The translations under genes were made by a program, and so were the position numbers. Of a stretch of 64,000 nucleotides of DNA, positions 50,784-59,833 are shown one piece after another; position 1 is the first letter of the stretch, and every line of letters begins with the position of its first letter. This DNA is from JAJDTT01 sp022827025 (GTDB lineage Bacteria; Acidobacteriota; UBA6911; RPQK01; JAJDTT01): positions 1,364,001 through 1,428,000 of the forward strand of contig OZ241897.1 of the NCBI GenBank assembly GCA_965203535.1, read 5' to 3'. Below the pieces are notes generated by a model, which saw only the letters and a list, made by a program, of their open reading frames with translations, ran no database searches and was not told where the DNA came from.

Positions 50784-52692
50784 ATTCCTCCGGGTTCCGG
50801 GTCAACCCCGGAAAAGTGGCCACCACCTCGTCTCCCGGCGAGAGCACCACGTAGAACGGAAGCGCGATGGTCCCGAAGCGTTCCTGCTCGAGACGCATGT
50901 TCTCGGCATGCTCCGGTCCCGTGCCGTCGGTGTAGAGGCGGACCAGGAGATACTGGCGAAACCTCTCTTGAACCTTGGGCAGGGTAAAGACGTTCGCCTC
51001 CATCCAGCGGCAATTGGTGCAGGTGTAGCCGGTAAAGTCGATGAAGACCGGCTTGCCCGACTTCCGGGCGCTGGCCAGACCGGCCTCATAGTCGTCGATC
51101 CACTCCAGTTCTTCCCCGGCGCCTTCCCCGAGGGAACCCACGACGGACGCCGGATTCCCGTAGTCGCGAGGCGGCAGGAACGCGTCCAACTCTCCCAACG
51201 GGAATCCGATGAGCCCCCGGATCAGATGAATCGATATGGCGGCGAAGAAGACCGCGAAGAACGCCCGGGACACTCCAATGGATTCGGTCGCCTGCTCGTG
51301 GGGAAAGCGAAACCAGCCCAGGAGATAGAAGAGGATCATCACGGAGATGGCCAGCCAGATGGCGATGAGGCCCGGCCGGGTCAGGAGTTCCCACTGGTAG
51401 ACCAGGTCCACGTTGCTGAGGAACTTGAAGGCGAAGGCGACCTCCAGGAAACCCATGGTGATCTTGACCGAATTCAGCCAGTTTCCGCTTCGGGGAAGCG
51501 ACTTGAGCCAGGACGGGAACAACGCCAACAGGAAGAAAGGGGAGGAAAAGACCACCGCGAAAGAAGTCACTCCCAGCAACGACCAGATCCAGTCTCCCTG
51601 TATGGCGGCGACCATCAGCGTTCCCACGAAGGGGACGGTGCAGGTGAAGGACACCAGGGAAAACGTCAGCGCCATGAGCAGGATCCCGGCGATCCCCCCC
51701 ATGGTCGACGCCTTCCGGTCCAACGCGGTGGTCCAACTGGCGGGCAGGCGAATCTCCAGCACTTCGAACAGGCTCAGGGCGAAGGCGACGAAGATTGCGG
51801 CGATCAGGAGATTGATGCCCGGGTTCGCCGCCAGGCGGTTGATTCCGCCTGAGCCGAAGAGGAAGGTGAGTCCGAATCCCAGGAGCGTAAAGGTCAGGAT
51901 GATCCCCAGGGAATAGAGGGAGGCGTCCCGGAGCGCCTGGCCGCGCGTCATGGCCTGGCGTTTGGTGAAGTAGGAGACGGTGATGGGGATCATGGGGAAA
52001 ACGCACGGCGTGAGGAGCGCCAGCGCTCCCATGCCCATGGCAAAGGCGATGTAGCCCAGTGTCTCCACCGGGATTCCGTCCGAGTCCCCGGCGCCCGCCG
52101 GGGCGCCCGAAGCGGAATCGGACGGCTCTTCCCGGACGGCTCCGGTTGGAGCCGCCTCCACTCCCTCCGCATCAGCCGGCAGACCCGGAGGCGGCGCCCG
52201 GCCCTCCACGACCTGCACCGCGGCTTCCAGCACCCTGTTCCGGGGAGGCAGGCAGAGCGTGTCGCTGCACACCATGAAGCGGACCTTCACCCCGAGGGTT
52301 TCCTCTCCCGGTTCGGTGGAGTCACCCACGCGGACCGGGACGGCAAAGTCCACCTGCCCCTCGAAATACTCGGTATCGATCCCGAAACTGGGATCGTAAG
52401 CGACGATGGGCGTGGGCTGGCTGACGGGACCGCCGGCCTCGAACGCAGATTCCTCCAGCACGGTGATCGTCGTCTTGACCGGCGGAGGCGGCTGATTGAG
52501 GGAGTAGAGGTGCCAGCCCGGCACCAGCTCGGCACGCAGCGTCGCTTCGAAGACATCTCCGGCGGGAACCTCGGCCGAATCCACGAGCAGCTCGAACCGG
52601 ATCTTGTCCTGAGCCGGCAGCGGCAGAATCAGGAGCAACCAGATTCCGCCGGCTCCACACGCGTTCACTATTCGACGAATCGCAATTCTCAC
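50728..52692 (-). CDS. dsbD: Thiol:disulfide interchange protein DsbD
   Basis: A 654-residue protein that passes electrons from cytoplasmic thioredoxin to periplasmic substrates. A signal segment and an N-terminal immunoglobulin-like domain (about 30-150, with CSDTLCLPPRN) precede eight or so membrane helices with the conserved CVFPMIPIT and TCTVPFVGT. The C-terminal thioredoxin domain has FIDFTGYTCTNCRWME (CTNC active site). The GTG start overlaps the pyrC stop (GTGA), so it is coupled to the pyrimidine operon, an odd functional pairing. Confidence 0.93.
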   Translation of the reverse strand: MRIAIRRIVNACGAGGIWLLLILPLPAQDKIRFELLVDSAEVPAGDVFEATLRAELVPGWHLYSLNQPPPPVKTTITVLEESAFEAGGPVSQPTPIVAYDPSFGIDTEYFEGQVDFAVPVRVGDSTEPGEETLGVKVRFMVCSDTLCLPPRNRVLEAAVQVVEGRAPPPGLPADAEGVEAAPTGAVREEPSDSASGAPAGAGDSDGIPVETLGYIAFAMGMGALALLTPCVFPMIPITVSYFTKRQAMTRGQALRDASLYSLGIILTFTLLGFGLTFLFGSGGINRLAANPGINLLIAAIFVAFALSLFEVLEIRLPASWTTALDRKASTMGGIAGILLMALTFSLVSFTCTVPFVGTLMVAAIQGDWIWSLLGVTSFAVVFSSPFFLLALFPSWLKSLPRSGNWLNSVKITMGFLEVAFAFKFLSNVDLVYQWELLTRPGLIAIWLAISVMILFYLLGWFRFPHEQATESIGVSRAFFAVFFAAISIHLIRGLIGFPLGELDAFLPPRDYGNPASVVGSLGEGAGEELEWIDDYEAGLASARKSGKPVFIDFTGYTCTNCRWMEANVFTLPKVQERFRQYLLVRLYTDGTGPEHAENMRLEQERFGTIALPFYVVLSPGDEVVATFPGLTRNPEEFIDFLDRGLKANRSVRAG

Positions 52693-53972
52693 GCTGACTC
52701 CTGCCGGTGGACGACCCGGCCGCCCACCACGGTTAGCACCGGCGCGCCTCGAAGCTCCCAGCCCCGGAACGGACAGTTGCGTCCCTTGGACCTGAAGCGC
52801 GACGGATCCACCACCTGCCGGCGGTCCGGATCGATGACCGTCACGTCGGCGTCCGCGCCTTCCGCCAGGGTTCCCTTCCCCAGCTTGAGGATCCGGCTGG
52901 GATTGAGACTGAAGAGCTCCACCAGCCTGGGGACCGGGACGACCCCGGCACGGACCAGGTGCTCCCAGCAGATCGGGATGGCCGTCTCCATGCCGATGAT
53001 GCCGCTGGCCGCCTCTTCGAACGGCTCCTCCTTGTCCAGCCGGGTATGGGGCGCATGATCCGTGGCCAGACAGTCGATGCTCCCGTCCGCCAGACCCTCC
53101 AACATGGCCTCGACATCGGCTCTTTCCCGCAACGGAGGCATCATCTTGAAGTCGGTATCGAAGTCCTGGATGTCGTCGTCGGTCAGGGTGAAGTGATGGG
53201 GCAACACCTCGCAGGTGACCCGGATTCCCTGCGCTTTGGCGGCTCGCACCTGGTCCAGGGACTCCCGGGTGGAGATGTGGAGAATGTGGACCCGGCCCCC
53301 CGTGATCCGGCTCAGGATGATGTCGCGGACCACGTGGAGTTCCTCCGCGGCGCGGCTCATGCCCCGCAGTCCCAGACGGGTCGATGCCTGCCCCTCGTTC
53401 ATGCAGCCGCCGGCGGCCAGGAACAGGTCCTCGCAGTGGTCCATCACCGGGATGTCGAAGATCCTGGCGTATTCCATCGCCCGCCGCATGACCTGGCTGT
53501 TCTGCACCGGGCGGCCGTCGTCGGTGACGGCGACGATTCCCGCCGAGTGCATCTCCCCGATCTCCGCCAGTTGCTCGCCCCGGGAACCCAGGGTGATGGC
53601 GCCGGTGGGATAGACGTTCACCAGGCCCGCTTCGGCGGCCCGTTCCAGGATGAACCGGGTGATGGCGGCGTTGTCGTTGACGGGAGTCGTATTGGGCATG
53701 CAGACGATGCTGGTGAAGCCTCCGGCCGCCGCCGCCCGGGACCCCGTGAGTATGGTCTCCTTGTCTTCCCGGCCCGGCTCCCGAAGGTGCACGTGCATGT
53801 CGACGAAACCGGGTGTGACTACACAGCCGTCGACATCGATGGTCTCGCCGCTTTTGCGGGTGGCCACGTTCCCCGCGCCCGCCACTTTCCCGCCCTCGAT
53901 GAGAACGTCCGCCCGCCGATCCAGATCCTGGGACGGGTCCACGACCCGGCCTCCACGCAGCAACAGGCTCAC
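52689..53972 (-). CDS. pyrC: Dihydroorotase
   Basis: A 427-residue class I dihydroorotase, which closes carbamoyl-aspartate to dihydroorotate. The metal site begins with GFVDMHVHLREPGREDKE; MDHCEDLFLAAGG and CLATDHAPHTRLDKE supply further ligands. It starts with GTG overlapping the pyrB stop. In many bacteria this class of PyrC pairs physically with PyrB, which fits the adjacent coupled genes here. Confidence 0.96.
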   Translation of the reverse strand: MSLLLRGGRVVDPSQDLDRRADVLIEGGKVAGAGNVATRKSGETIDVDGCVVTPGFVDMHVHLREPGREDKETILTGSRAAAAGGFTSIVCMPNTTPVNDNAAITRFILERAAEAGLVNVYPTGAITLGSRGEQLAEIGEMHSAGIVAVTDDGRPVQNSQVMRRAMEYARIFDIPVMDHCEDLFLAAGGCMNEGQASTRLGLRGMSRAAEELHVVRDIILSRITGGRVHILHISTRESLDQVRAAKAQGIRVTCEVLPHHFTLTDDDIQDFDTDFKMMPPLRERADVEAMLEGLADGSIDCLATDHAPHTRLDKEEPFEEAASGIIGMETAIPICWEHLVRAGVVPVPRLVELFSLNPSRILKLGKGTLAEGADADVTVIDPDRRQVVDPSRFRSKGRNCPFRGWELRGAPVLTVVGGRVVHRQESA

Positions 53973-54904
53973 GACTCCTCCTCACCGGCTCCCAGCAGGA
54001 GATACAGGACCGCCATTCTCACCGCCAGTCCATTGGTCACCTGATTCAGTATGACCGAATGGTCGCCGTCGGCGACATCCGGATCGATCTCGACGCCACG
54101 ATTGATGGGTCCCGGATGCATGATGATGGCGTCCTCGCGGGTGGCCCGCATCCTCTCCCGGCTCAGCCCGAAGAGACGAAAATATTCCCGGACCGAGGGA
54201 AAGAAGACTTCATTCTGCCGCTCCCTCTGGGTCCTGAGCATCATCACCACGTCCGCGTCCGCCAGGGCCTCCTCCAGGTGGAAGGTGACGACGGCGCCCA
54301 ACTGCCCGAACTCCAGCGGGATCAGCGTCGGGGGACCGCAGATCCAGACGCGGGCGCCCATCTTGGTCAGAAGATAGGTGTTGGAACGGGCGACCCTGCT
54401 GTGAGAAATGTCTCCGACAATGGCGACCTTCAAGTCCCGGATGGAACCCTTGCGCTCCAGGATGGTGTAGGCGTCCAGCAGAGCCTGGGTCGGATGCTCG
54501 TGCATGCCGTCCCCGGCATTGACGATGGAACACTCGCGGCAGGTTTCGGCCAGCAACCAGGGCGCTCCGGCCGCCTGATGACGCAGGACGATGATCTCGG
54601 GACTCATCGACTCCAGGTTGCGGGCCGTGTCGACGAGGGTCTCTCCCTTTCCCACGCTGCTGGTGGAAACACTGAAGTTCAGGATGTCGGCGCTCAGGCG
54701 TTTGGCGGCGATCTCGAACGAAGAACGGGTGCGGGTGGACGCCTCGTAAAACAGGTTGATGATGGACCGGCCCCGGAGCGTCGGCACCTTCTTGATCGGA
54801 CGGGTGGCGATCTCGCTGAAGCTACGTGCCGTGCTCAGAATCAGCTCGATGTCACCAATCGGCATCCCTTCGATGCCCAGAAGATGCCTGCTGCTGAGCG
54901 GCAT
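53969..54904 (-). CDS. pyrB: Aspartate carbamoyltransferase catalytic subunit
   Basis: A 311-residue ATCase catalytic chain. The carbamoyl-phosphate site YEASTRTRSSFE lies near 53-64, VLRHQAAGAP and HEHPTQALLDAYTI follow, and LRTQRERQN carries aspartate-binding residues. No pyrI regulatory gene is adjacent. It lies 3 nt after pyrR. Confidence 0.96.
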   Translation of the reverse strand: MPLSSRHLLGIEGMPIGDIELILSTARSFSEIATRPIKKVPTLRGRSIINLFYEASTRTRSSFEIAAKRLSADILNFSVSTSSVGKGETLVDTARNLESMSPEIIVLRHQAAGAPWLLAETCRECSIVNAGDGMHEHPTQALLDAYTILERKGSIRDLKVAIVGDISHSRVARSNTYLLTKMGARVWICGPPTLIPLEFGQLGAVVTFHLEEALADADVVMMLRTQRERQNEVFFPSVREYFRLFGLSRERMRATREDAIIMHPGPINRGVEIDPDVADGDHSVILNQVTNGLAVRMAVLYLLLGAGEEES

Positions 54905-54907
54905 GGG

Positions 54908-55492
54908 TTAATTGCCCTTCCGGGTGAGAAACACCCCCTCGTCCTGATCCACGGGGGCGATGTGCACGTCGACCGTCTGGTCTTCCCGGGTTTCGACGCG
55001 GCGACCCACGTAGTCGGCCTGAATGGGAAGCTCGCGATGTCCCCGGTCGACGAGCACCACCAACTCCACCCGTTTGGGCCGGCCGTAGTCCAGGAGACTC
55101 TCCAGGGCCGCCCGCACGGTCCGGCCCGTGTAGAGCACGTCGTCCACCAGCAGCAGGGTCCGGCCGGTGACGGGAAAATCCAACTGGGACGCTCCGACGA
55201 TGGGCTGCGGCCCGACCAGCGACAAGTCGTCCCGATAGAAGTTGATGTCCAGGATCCCCAGCGGCAGGCGGTGCCCCGTCAGATCTTCGATATTCCGCTT
55301 CAGACGCCGCGCCAGGGGAACTCCGCGGCGGCGGATCCCCACCAGAGCTGCCTCCTCGATATTCGGATGGGATTCGACCAGGTCCCGGGAGATCCTCAGG
55401 AGCGTGCGCTCCATCTCCTGATTCGTCATCAACAGTTGCAACGGACTCCTCCCGCGTTGACCGAGGGCGGCCTGAGATTTGGAGATTAGCAT
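54908..55492 (-). CDS. pyrR: Bifunctional pyr regulator / uracil phosphoribosyltransferase PyrR
   Basis: A 194-residue PyrR. The PRPP-binding loop is TLLLVDDVLYTGRTVRAAL; EAALVGIRRRGVPLARRL and VELVVLVDRGHRELPI are also diagnostic. In Firmicutes PyrR attenuates pyr mRNA by binding a leader hairpin; I found no convincing binding loop in the 135 bp before this gene. It heads pyrR-pyrB-pyrC-dsbD. ATG 55492 is used. Confidence 0.93.
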   Translation of the reverse strand: MLISKSQAALGQRGRSPLQLLMTNQEMERTLLRISRDLVESHPNIEEAALVGIRRRGVPLARRLKRNIEDLTGHRLPLGILDINFYRDDLSLVGPQPIVGASQLDFPVTGRTLLLVDDVLYTGRTVRAALESLLDYGRPKRVELVVLVDRGHRELPIQADYVGRRVETREDQTVDVHIAPVDQDEGVFLTRKGN

Positions 55493-55627
55493 AGGCAGAG
55501 CCCGGCGAGAATGAGTTGTGGCGAATTCGAAAGAGAGAAGGGCAGCGGGCGGGTCGAGGCCCTGCCGCAGTGTTCCCCTTTCCCCCTCTCCTCTCACTCT
55601 TTCTCTTCCCTGTGCTATCGTGAAGGG

Positions 55628-56455
55628 GTGATTCACGTGGTCCAGGCGCCGGTCGTCGGGAGCGTCGGCTATCCCGGTTTCAACCACCTCTTGGCGCTTC
55701 GTTCCCGTGAGATCGCCGCCAGCGCCAAGCCCGGCCAGTTCGTCATGGCCGGTCTCGCGGACTGCTCTTCCGATCCCCTCCTCAAGCGCGCTCTGGCCGT
55801 CTACTCGATCCCTCGCACGGCCGGCGACGGCGATCTCCTCACGCTGCTGATCAAGGTGGTGGGGCCGGGGACCCGCCAGTTGGCGGCACTCCGGGAAGGC
55901 GACCGGGTCAGCCTGATCGGCCCGCTGGGAAACGGTTTCGACACCTCCCGGGCCAAGGGACGGGTCAGCGTTCTGGTGGCGGGGGGAGTGGGCATCGCCT
56001 CCGTCTTCCTGTTGGCCAGGGAACTCAGCGAGGCCGGGGAGGAAGTCCATCTCTTGTACGGCGCCCGCCGGGCCCGGGACCTGGTGGGACTCGAGGACTT
56101 TCAGGCCCTGGGAATCCAGGTCCAGGTCGCTACGGAAGACGGCAGCCGAGGTTTCCGGGGACTGGTCACCCGGATTCTGGAGCCTTACTTCCGCTCCTAT
56201 CCGGCTCGGAGACTGGCCGTCTACACCTGCGGACCCAATCCCATGATGCAGGCCGTCTCCAGGCTGGCTTCCGCGCACGGGGCCGGTTGCCAGGTCTCGG
56301 TGGAGACGCCCATGGCCTGCGGCTTCGGCGTCTGCCTGGGGTGCAGCGTGAGAACCGTCCACTCCTATCGCCTGGCCTGCACCCACGGCCCCGTGTTCGA
56401 TGCGCGGGAGGTGGTCTGGGACACGGCTACGGAAGGTGAAGGGGTCCATGCCTGA
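55628..56455 (+). CDS. pyrK: Dihydroorotate dehydrogenase electron transfer subunit
   Basis: A 275-residue flavoprotein that passes electrons from PyrD to NAD+. An FAD-binding barrel is followed by the NAD domain (VLVAGGVGIASVFLLAREL, YTCGPNPMM). The 2Fe-2S cluster Cys residues lie in METPMACGFGVCLGCSV-type spacing with a fourth Cys in RLACTHGP. GTG 55628 is used. It is divergent from pyrR and overlaps pyrD by 8 nt. Confidence 0.93.
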   Translation: MIHVVQAPVVGSVGYPGFNHLLALRSREIAASAKPGQFVMAGLADCSSDPLLKRALAVYSIPRTAGDGDLLTLLIKVVGPGTRQLAALREGDRVSLIGPLGNGFDTSRAKGRVSVLVAGGVGIASVFLLARELSEAGEEVHLLYGARRARDLVGLEDFQALGIQVQVATEDGSRGFRGLVTRILEPYFRSYPARRLAVYTCGPNPMMQAVSRLASAHGAGCQVSVETPMACGFGVCLGCSVRTVHSYRLACTHGPVFDAREVVWDTATEGEGVHA

Positions 56456-57410
56456 ACCGGTCAGCCTTGCAGTGGAGATCTCCGGAATCCGTTTCAAGAA
56501 CCCGGTGCTGACGGCGTCGGGCACCTTCGGCTACGGACTGGAGTTCACCCGCTTCTTCGACATCTCCCGGCTGGGCGGCTTCTGCACCAAGGGACTCTCC
56601 CTCCTGCCTCGTCCCGGCAATCCCCCCGGCCGCATCTTCGAGACCCCTTCGGGGATGCTCAATGCCATCGGATTGGAAAACGTGGGTGTGGAGGCATTCG
56701 TCCGGGACAAGCTTCCGCGGCTGGAGCCCTACGAGACCCACGTCATCGCCAACATCTTCGGCAAGAGCATCGGCGAGTTCACGGCCCTCACCGACCGGCT
56801 CAACCCCTGTCCCAAGGTGAGTGCTCTGGAGTTGAACATCTCCTGTCCCAACATCTCCGAGGGAGGAATCGAATTCGGACACGATCCGGACCTGACCTTC
56901 CAGGTGGTGCAGGCCGTGACCCGGGTCTCGGCCAAACCGGTCTGGGTGAAGCTCTCGCCCAATGTCACCGACATCCGCATCTTCGCCCGGGCCTGCCAGG
57001 AGGCGGGCGCCGACGCCATCACTCTGGTCAACACCTTCGTGGGAATGAGCGTGGACGTCCACCGGCGCCGGCCCATGATCTCCAATGTGACCGCCGGCCT
57101 TTCGGGGCCTGCCATCCGGCCCCTGGCGGTTCGTCTGGTCCACCAGGTCGCCGAGAGCGTGGAGATTCCCGTCATCGGCATCGGCGGCATCGCCACCACC
57201 CGGGACGCCCTGGAGTTTCTGATTGCCGGAGCCCGGGCGGTCCAACTCGGGACCGCCAACTTCTCGGATCCGTTGGCCGCCGTGAAGGTGATCCAGGGCC
57301 TGGAAGACTATTGCCGGAGCCGCGGAATTCGGGACGTCAACCAGATCTCCGGCTCACTGCGAACCCGGGAACGGCCGATCCCTTCCGGCGCCGCCGGCGG
57401 AGGCGCGTGA
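56448..57410 (+). CDS. pyrD: Dihydroorotate dehydrogenase, class 1B catalytic subunit
   Basis: A 320-residue FMN-dependent TIM-barrel enzyme. NPVLTASGTFGYG, NAIGLENVGVEAF, the catalytic-Cys motif ALELNISCPNISEGG, and IPVIGIGGIATTRDALEFLIAGA are typical. Coupling to pyrK shows a class 1B, NAD-linked enzyme. With pyrB, pyrC and pyrR on the other strand, steps 2 to 4 of UMP synthesis are covered here. Confidence 0.96.
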   Translation: MPEPVSLAVEISGIRFKNPVLTASGTFGYGLEFTRFFDISRLGGFCTKGLSLLPRPGNPPGRIFETPSGMLNAIGLENVGVEAFVRDKLPRLEPYETHVIANIFGKSIGEFTALTDRLNPCPKVSALELNISCPNISEGGIEFGHDPDLTFQVVQAVTRVSAKPVWVKLSPNVTDIRIFARACQEAGADAITLVNTFVGMSVDVHRRRPMISNVTAGLSGPAIRPLAVRLVHQVAESVEIPVIGIGGIATTRDALEFLIAGARAVQLGTANFSDPLAAVKVIQGLEDYCRSRGIRDVNQISGSLRTRERPIPSGAAGGGA

Positions 57411-57413
57411 GAC

Positions 57414-58037
57414 ATGGGAGTCCACCTGCGCGGCCTGAGTCATGGTTGGAGCGTGATCCTGCTGGGCCTGCACCTGGCCCTGGCGGTTCCGGCGGCCGCC
57501 GGGCAATTGTCGCCGACGGATACGACCGAATCGGCGGCGGCCTCGGCCTGTCATGCCTTCGTCGACTTCGAGAACATCTGGACCGTCGAGTTGATCCGGT
57601 CCCGGGACGAGAACATCACTCCCATCCTGAACATCATCACCTTCACCAAGGGAGAGTGGGACCTGAGACCCGATCAGATCCACATCTTCAACCGCAAGGG
57701 AAAGGAAGCCCGGATCAAACGCTTCGCCCTGGATACGGGCGTTCCCGGCGATGCCTACAAGAGCAACTACCTGAAGGTCCTGGGAAACAGCTTCGTGGGA
57801 GTCGACCTGGAGGGCAAGCTCAAGGTCAAGGACTTTCCGACTTCACCCCGGGTCACCATCGACCTGGCCCATCATCGCTTCGAGCTCCAGCCTATGGACT
57901 GCGAAGCTTTCGACAACCTGGCCCACCGGATCAACAAGATCAATTTCAACAGTCCCGACATCCGGGAGGACTTCGACCTGATCAAGATCCCCCACCTGGG
58001 CCGCAGGCTGCCCCGGCCCAAGCCTCACGAGTGGTAG
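57414..58037 (+). CDS. Secreted hypothetical protein
   Basis: A 207-residue protein with a clear signal peptide (VILLGLHLALAVPAAAG). The mature part is rich in beta-type segments, with FVDFENIWTVELIRSRDENITPIL and RIKRFALDTGVPGDAYKSNYL, but no family is recognised. It follows pyrD by 3 nt and converges on the M14 peptidase gene, with a hairpin between. It contains a cysteine at the mature start and another near residue 160. Confidence 0.65.
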   Translation: MGVHLRGLSHGWSVILLGLHLALAVPAAAGQLSPTDTTESAAASACHAFVDFENIWTVELIRSRDENITPILNIITFTKGEWDLRPDQIHIFNRKGKEARIKRFALDTGVPGDAYKSNYLKVLGNSFVGVDLEGKLKVKDFPTSPRVTIDLAHHRFELQPMDCEAFDNLAHRINKINFNSPDIREDFDLIKIPHLGRRLPRPKPHEW

Positions 58038-58056
58038 GTATTAGAGGAGCCGAAGA

Positions 58057-58077
58057 GGGCACCCACAAGGGGTGCCC
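58057..58077. terminator. Hairpin between convergent genes
   Basis: GGGCACCC (58057-58064) and GGGTGCCC (58070-58077) form an 8-bp perfect stem with a 5-nt loop. It stands 20 bp after the secreted-protein gene and 35 bp before the end of the convergent M14 gene, so it could terminate both. A similar sequence is a widespread REP-type repeat in bacteria. No U-tract follows. Confidence 0.55.
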
Positions 58078-58112
58078 CTACGCTGCCATGCTGGTCCCGT
58101 GGAGAAGGCTCC

Positions 58113-59765
58113 TTATTCCTGGCTACTCCGATCGAGCCGGTCGAGCACCTCGGCGGGGGGCGTCCAGCCGTAGCTGCGGGTCACGTCGGGCCGGTAGGCG
58201 ATGGTCAGGATGAAAATCCCCAGGTCCTTCGCCCTCTCGGGTGGCACGTTGACCTGGACCTGGGTGAAACCGTTTCCGAACCAGCTCCGGTAGCCGTCGT
58301 CCGGACTCTCGGCGAGGGCGTGCCCGTTCAGACGGACGTCCACCAGTTGAGGCCGGCGGTACGGGATCCGAAACCGGAAACCGATGCCATGCCGGATCCG
58401 GGACGACCCGGTCCCGTCGTCCTGGTTTCTGCTGTCCAGCACGACCAGGATCTCCGGGCCCGCCCGGACGAAGGTTTCCACGGCCTGCGCATCGATTCCC
58501 GGTCGATCCCGGAGGTTGGAGAGGACGGCCTCCGGATCCGAATCGAGGAGCCTGGACGCGTCCTTGTCCACCGCGATCAAGTAACTGTCGCGGCCCTCGG
58601 TCTGGGGATAGAGGATGCCCTGAAGGAACCGCTCCTGCTTCTCCCAGAGCTCGACGCGGCTCCGGCGGCGCTCGGCTGCGGTCCGGCCCCAGGCCGTGAC
58701 GTAGTGCCCGGTGAACGACTTGACCCGGTTCACGGGGTAGCCCGAGATGGGCTGGTCCTGCCAGGACCCGTTTCCGATCCGCAGAAGTCCCTTCAGCCGG
58801 GCGACGCCGGCTTCCTCCCAACCCACCTCCAGGACGGTCTGAAGGGTGTGGTACCGGGCGTATCCGTATTGGGCCGTGTAGAAGCGGGGCCGGCCCCTCC
58901 ACAAGCGGCCGGACAACGGATCCAGGGCGGGACCCCAGAACCCCCGCTGGGCATCGGCCTCGGCCCGGTCCGACCCGTACCCGGCTTCGACGCCCGCCCG
59001 GATCATGGCGTCGGTGATCCGGGGATCCCAGGGACGCAGCAGGAAGTTGGAATATGCGGATCCGGTGGACTCGAACATGGTCTGTCCGCGATAGGACCGC
59101 CGGTCCCCCAGCTTGTCCACGGGGTACTCCTGAAGGCCGGTGCCATGGACGTCGGCGTGCACCTCCGGACGGTAACGGTCCATCACGGAAAAGACCGCCC
59201 GGATCTCCGGGGCCTTTTCCAGTTGCTTGAAGGAGAGGTTCTCCAGATCCCAGTTTCGGTCGCCCCCTCCATAGGGATTCATGCCCTGGGACGTGCCGAA
59301 GCGATCGGTCACGAAGAAGGCGTAAGGATTCACGATGGGCATCAGGAGCAGGACCTGCTTGCGCCGGGTCTCGGCGGCCTCGCCGCTGCCGCCCAGGAGC
59401 CACTCGGCCAAGTGCAGAATGGTCGTGGTGCCGGAACGCTCGGGACCGCCGTGCAGCGCGGTGACGAGGCAGACCTGCTTGTCTTCATCGGGGACGGTCG
59501 AATCGGTGATCTTGAGTAGGAAGATGGGCATCTTCTCCACCGATTCGCCCACTCGTTCCACCTGGAGTATCCCCCGGTGACGCTCGGACCAGTAGTCCAC
59601 CGTCGCCTCGTACTCCTGCAGCGTGATGCGATGCATCTTCTGCTTCCACGGCTGGGGCAGTCCGGCCAGAACCCGACCCAGATCAGAGACGCGCTCCTGT
59701 CCCGCCGACAATGCTCCGGTGAGCAACGGGAACGACAACAGCAGAAAAAAACCGGCTTTCTTCAT
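58113..59765 (-). CDS. Secreted M14-family zinc carboxypeptidase
   Basis: A 550-residue protein with a signal peptide (FFLLLSFPLLTGALSAG). The M14 zinc site HxxE is in VTALHGGPERSG, a later His is in RPEVHADVHGTG, and the catalytic Glu is probably in TVLEVGWEEAG. The C-terminal 120 residues form a beta-rich domain. ATG 59765 starts directly at the signal peptide. It is convergent with the preceding gene and divergent from the esterase-like gene, 68 bp away. Confidence 0.87.
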   Translation of the reverse strand: MKKAGFFLLLSFPLLTGALSAGQERVSDLGRVLAGLPQPWKQKMHRITLQEYEATVDYWSERHRGILQVERVGESVEKMPIFLLKITDSTVPDEDKQVCLVTALHGGPERSGTTTILHLAEWLLGGSGEAAETRRKQVLLLMPIVNPYAFFVTDRFGTSQGMNPYGGGDRNWDLENLSFKQLEKAPEIRAVFSVMDRYRPEVHADVHGTGLQEYPVDKLGDRRSYRGQTMFESTGSAYSNFLLRPWDPRITDAMIRAGVEAGYGSDRAEADAQRGFWGPALDPLSGRLWRGRPRFYTAQYGYARYHTLQTVLEVGWEEAGVARLKGLLRIGNGSWQDQPISGYPVNRVKSFTGHYVTAWGRTAAERRRSRVELWEKQERFLQGILYPQTEGRDSYLIAVDKDASRLLDSDPEAVLSNLRDRPGIDAQAVETFVRAGPEILVVLDSRNQDDGTGSSRIRHGIGFRFRIPYRRPQLVDVRLNGHALAESPDDGYRSWFGNGFTQVQVNVPPERAKDLGIFILTIAYRPDVTRSYGWTPPAEVLDRLDRSSQE

Positions 59766-59833
59766 TGCAATCTGCCTCCTGACACGGAACTCGACTGGCC
59801 GCGCATCTTCACTTCCCAATAAACTGGCTCCCC

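Noticed and set aside
50728..53985. A single 1085-residue protein covering pyrC and dsbD
   Set aside because: The first 430 residues are an out-of-frame shadow of pyrC. DsbD starts at GTG 52692 with its own signal segment.
55493..55627. A PyrR-binding attenuator before pyrR
   Set aside because: No conserved binding loop or paired terminator/antiterminator could be found in the 135-bp divergent gap.
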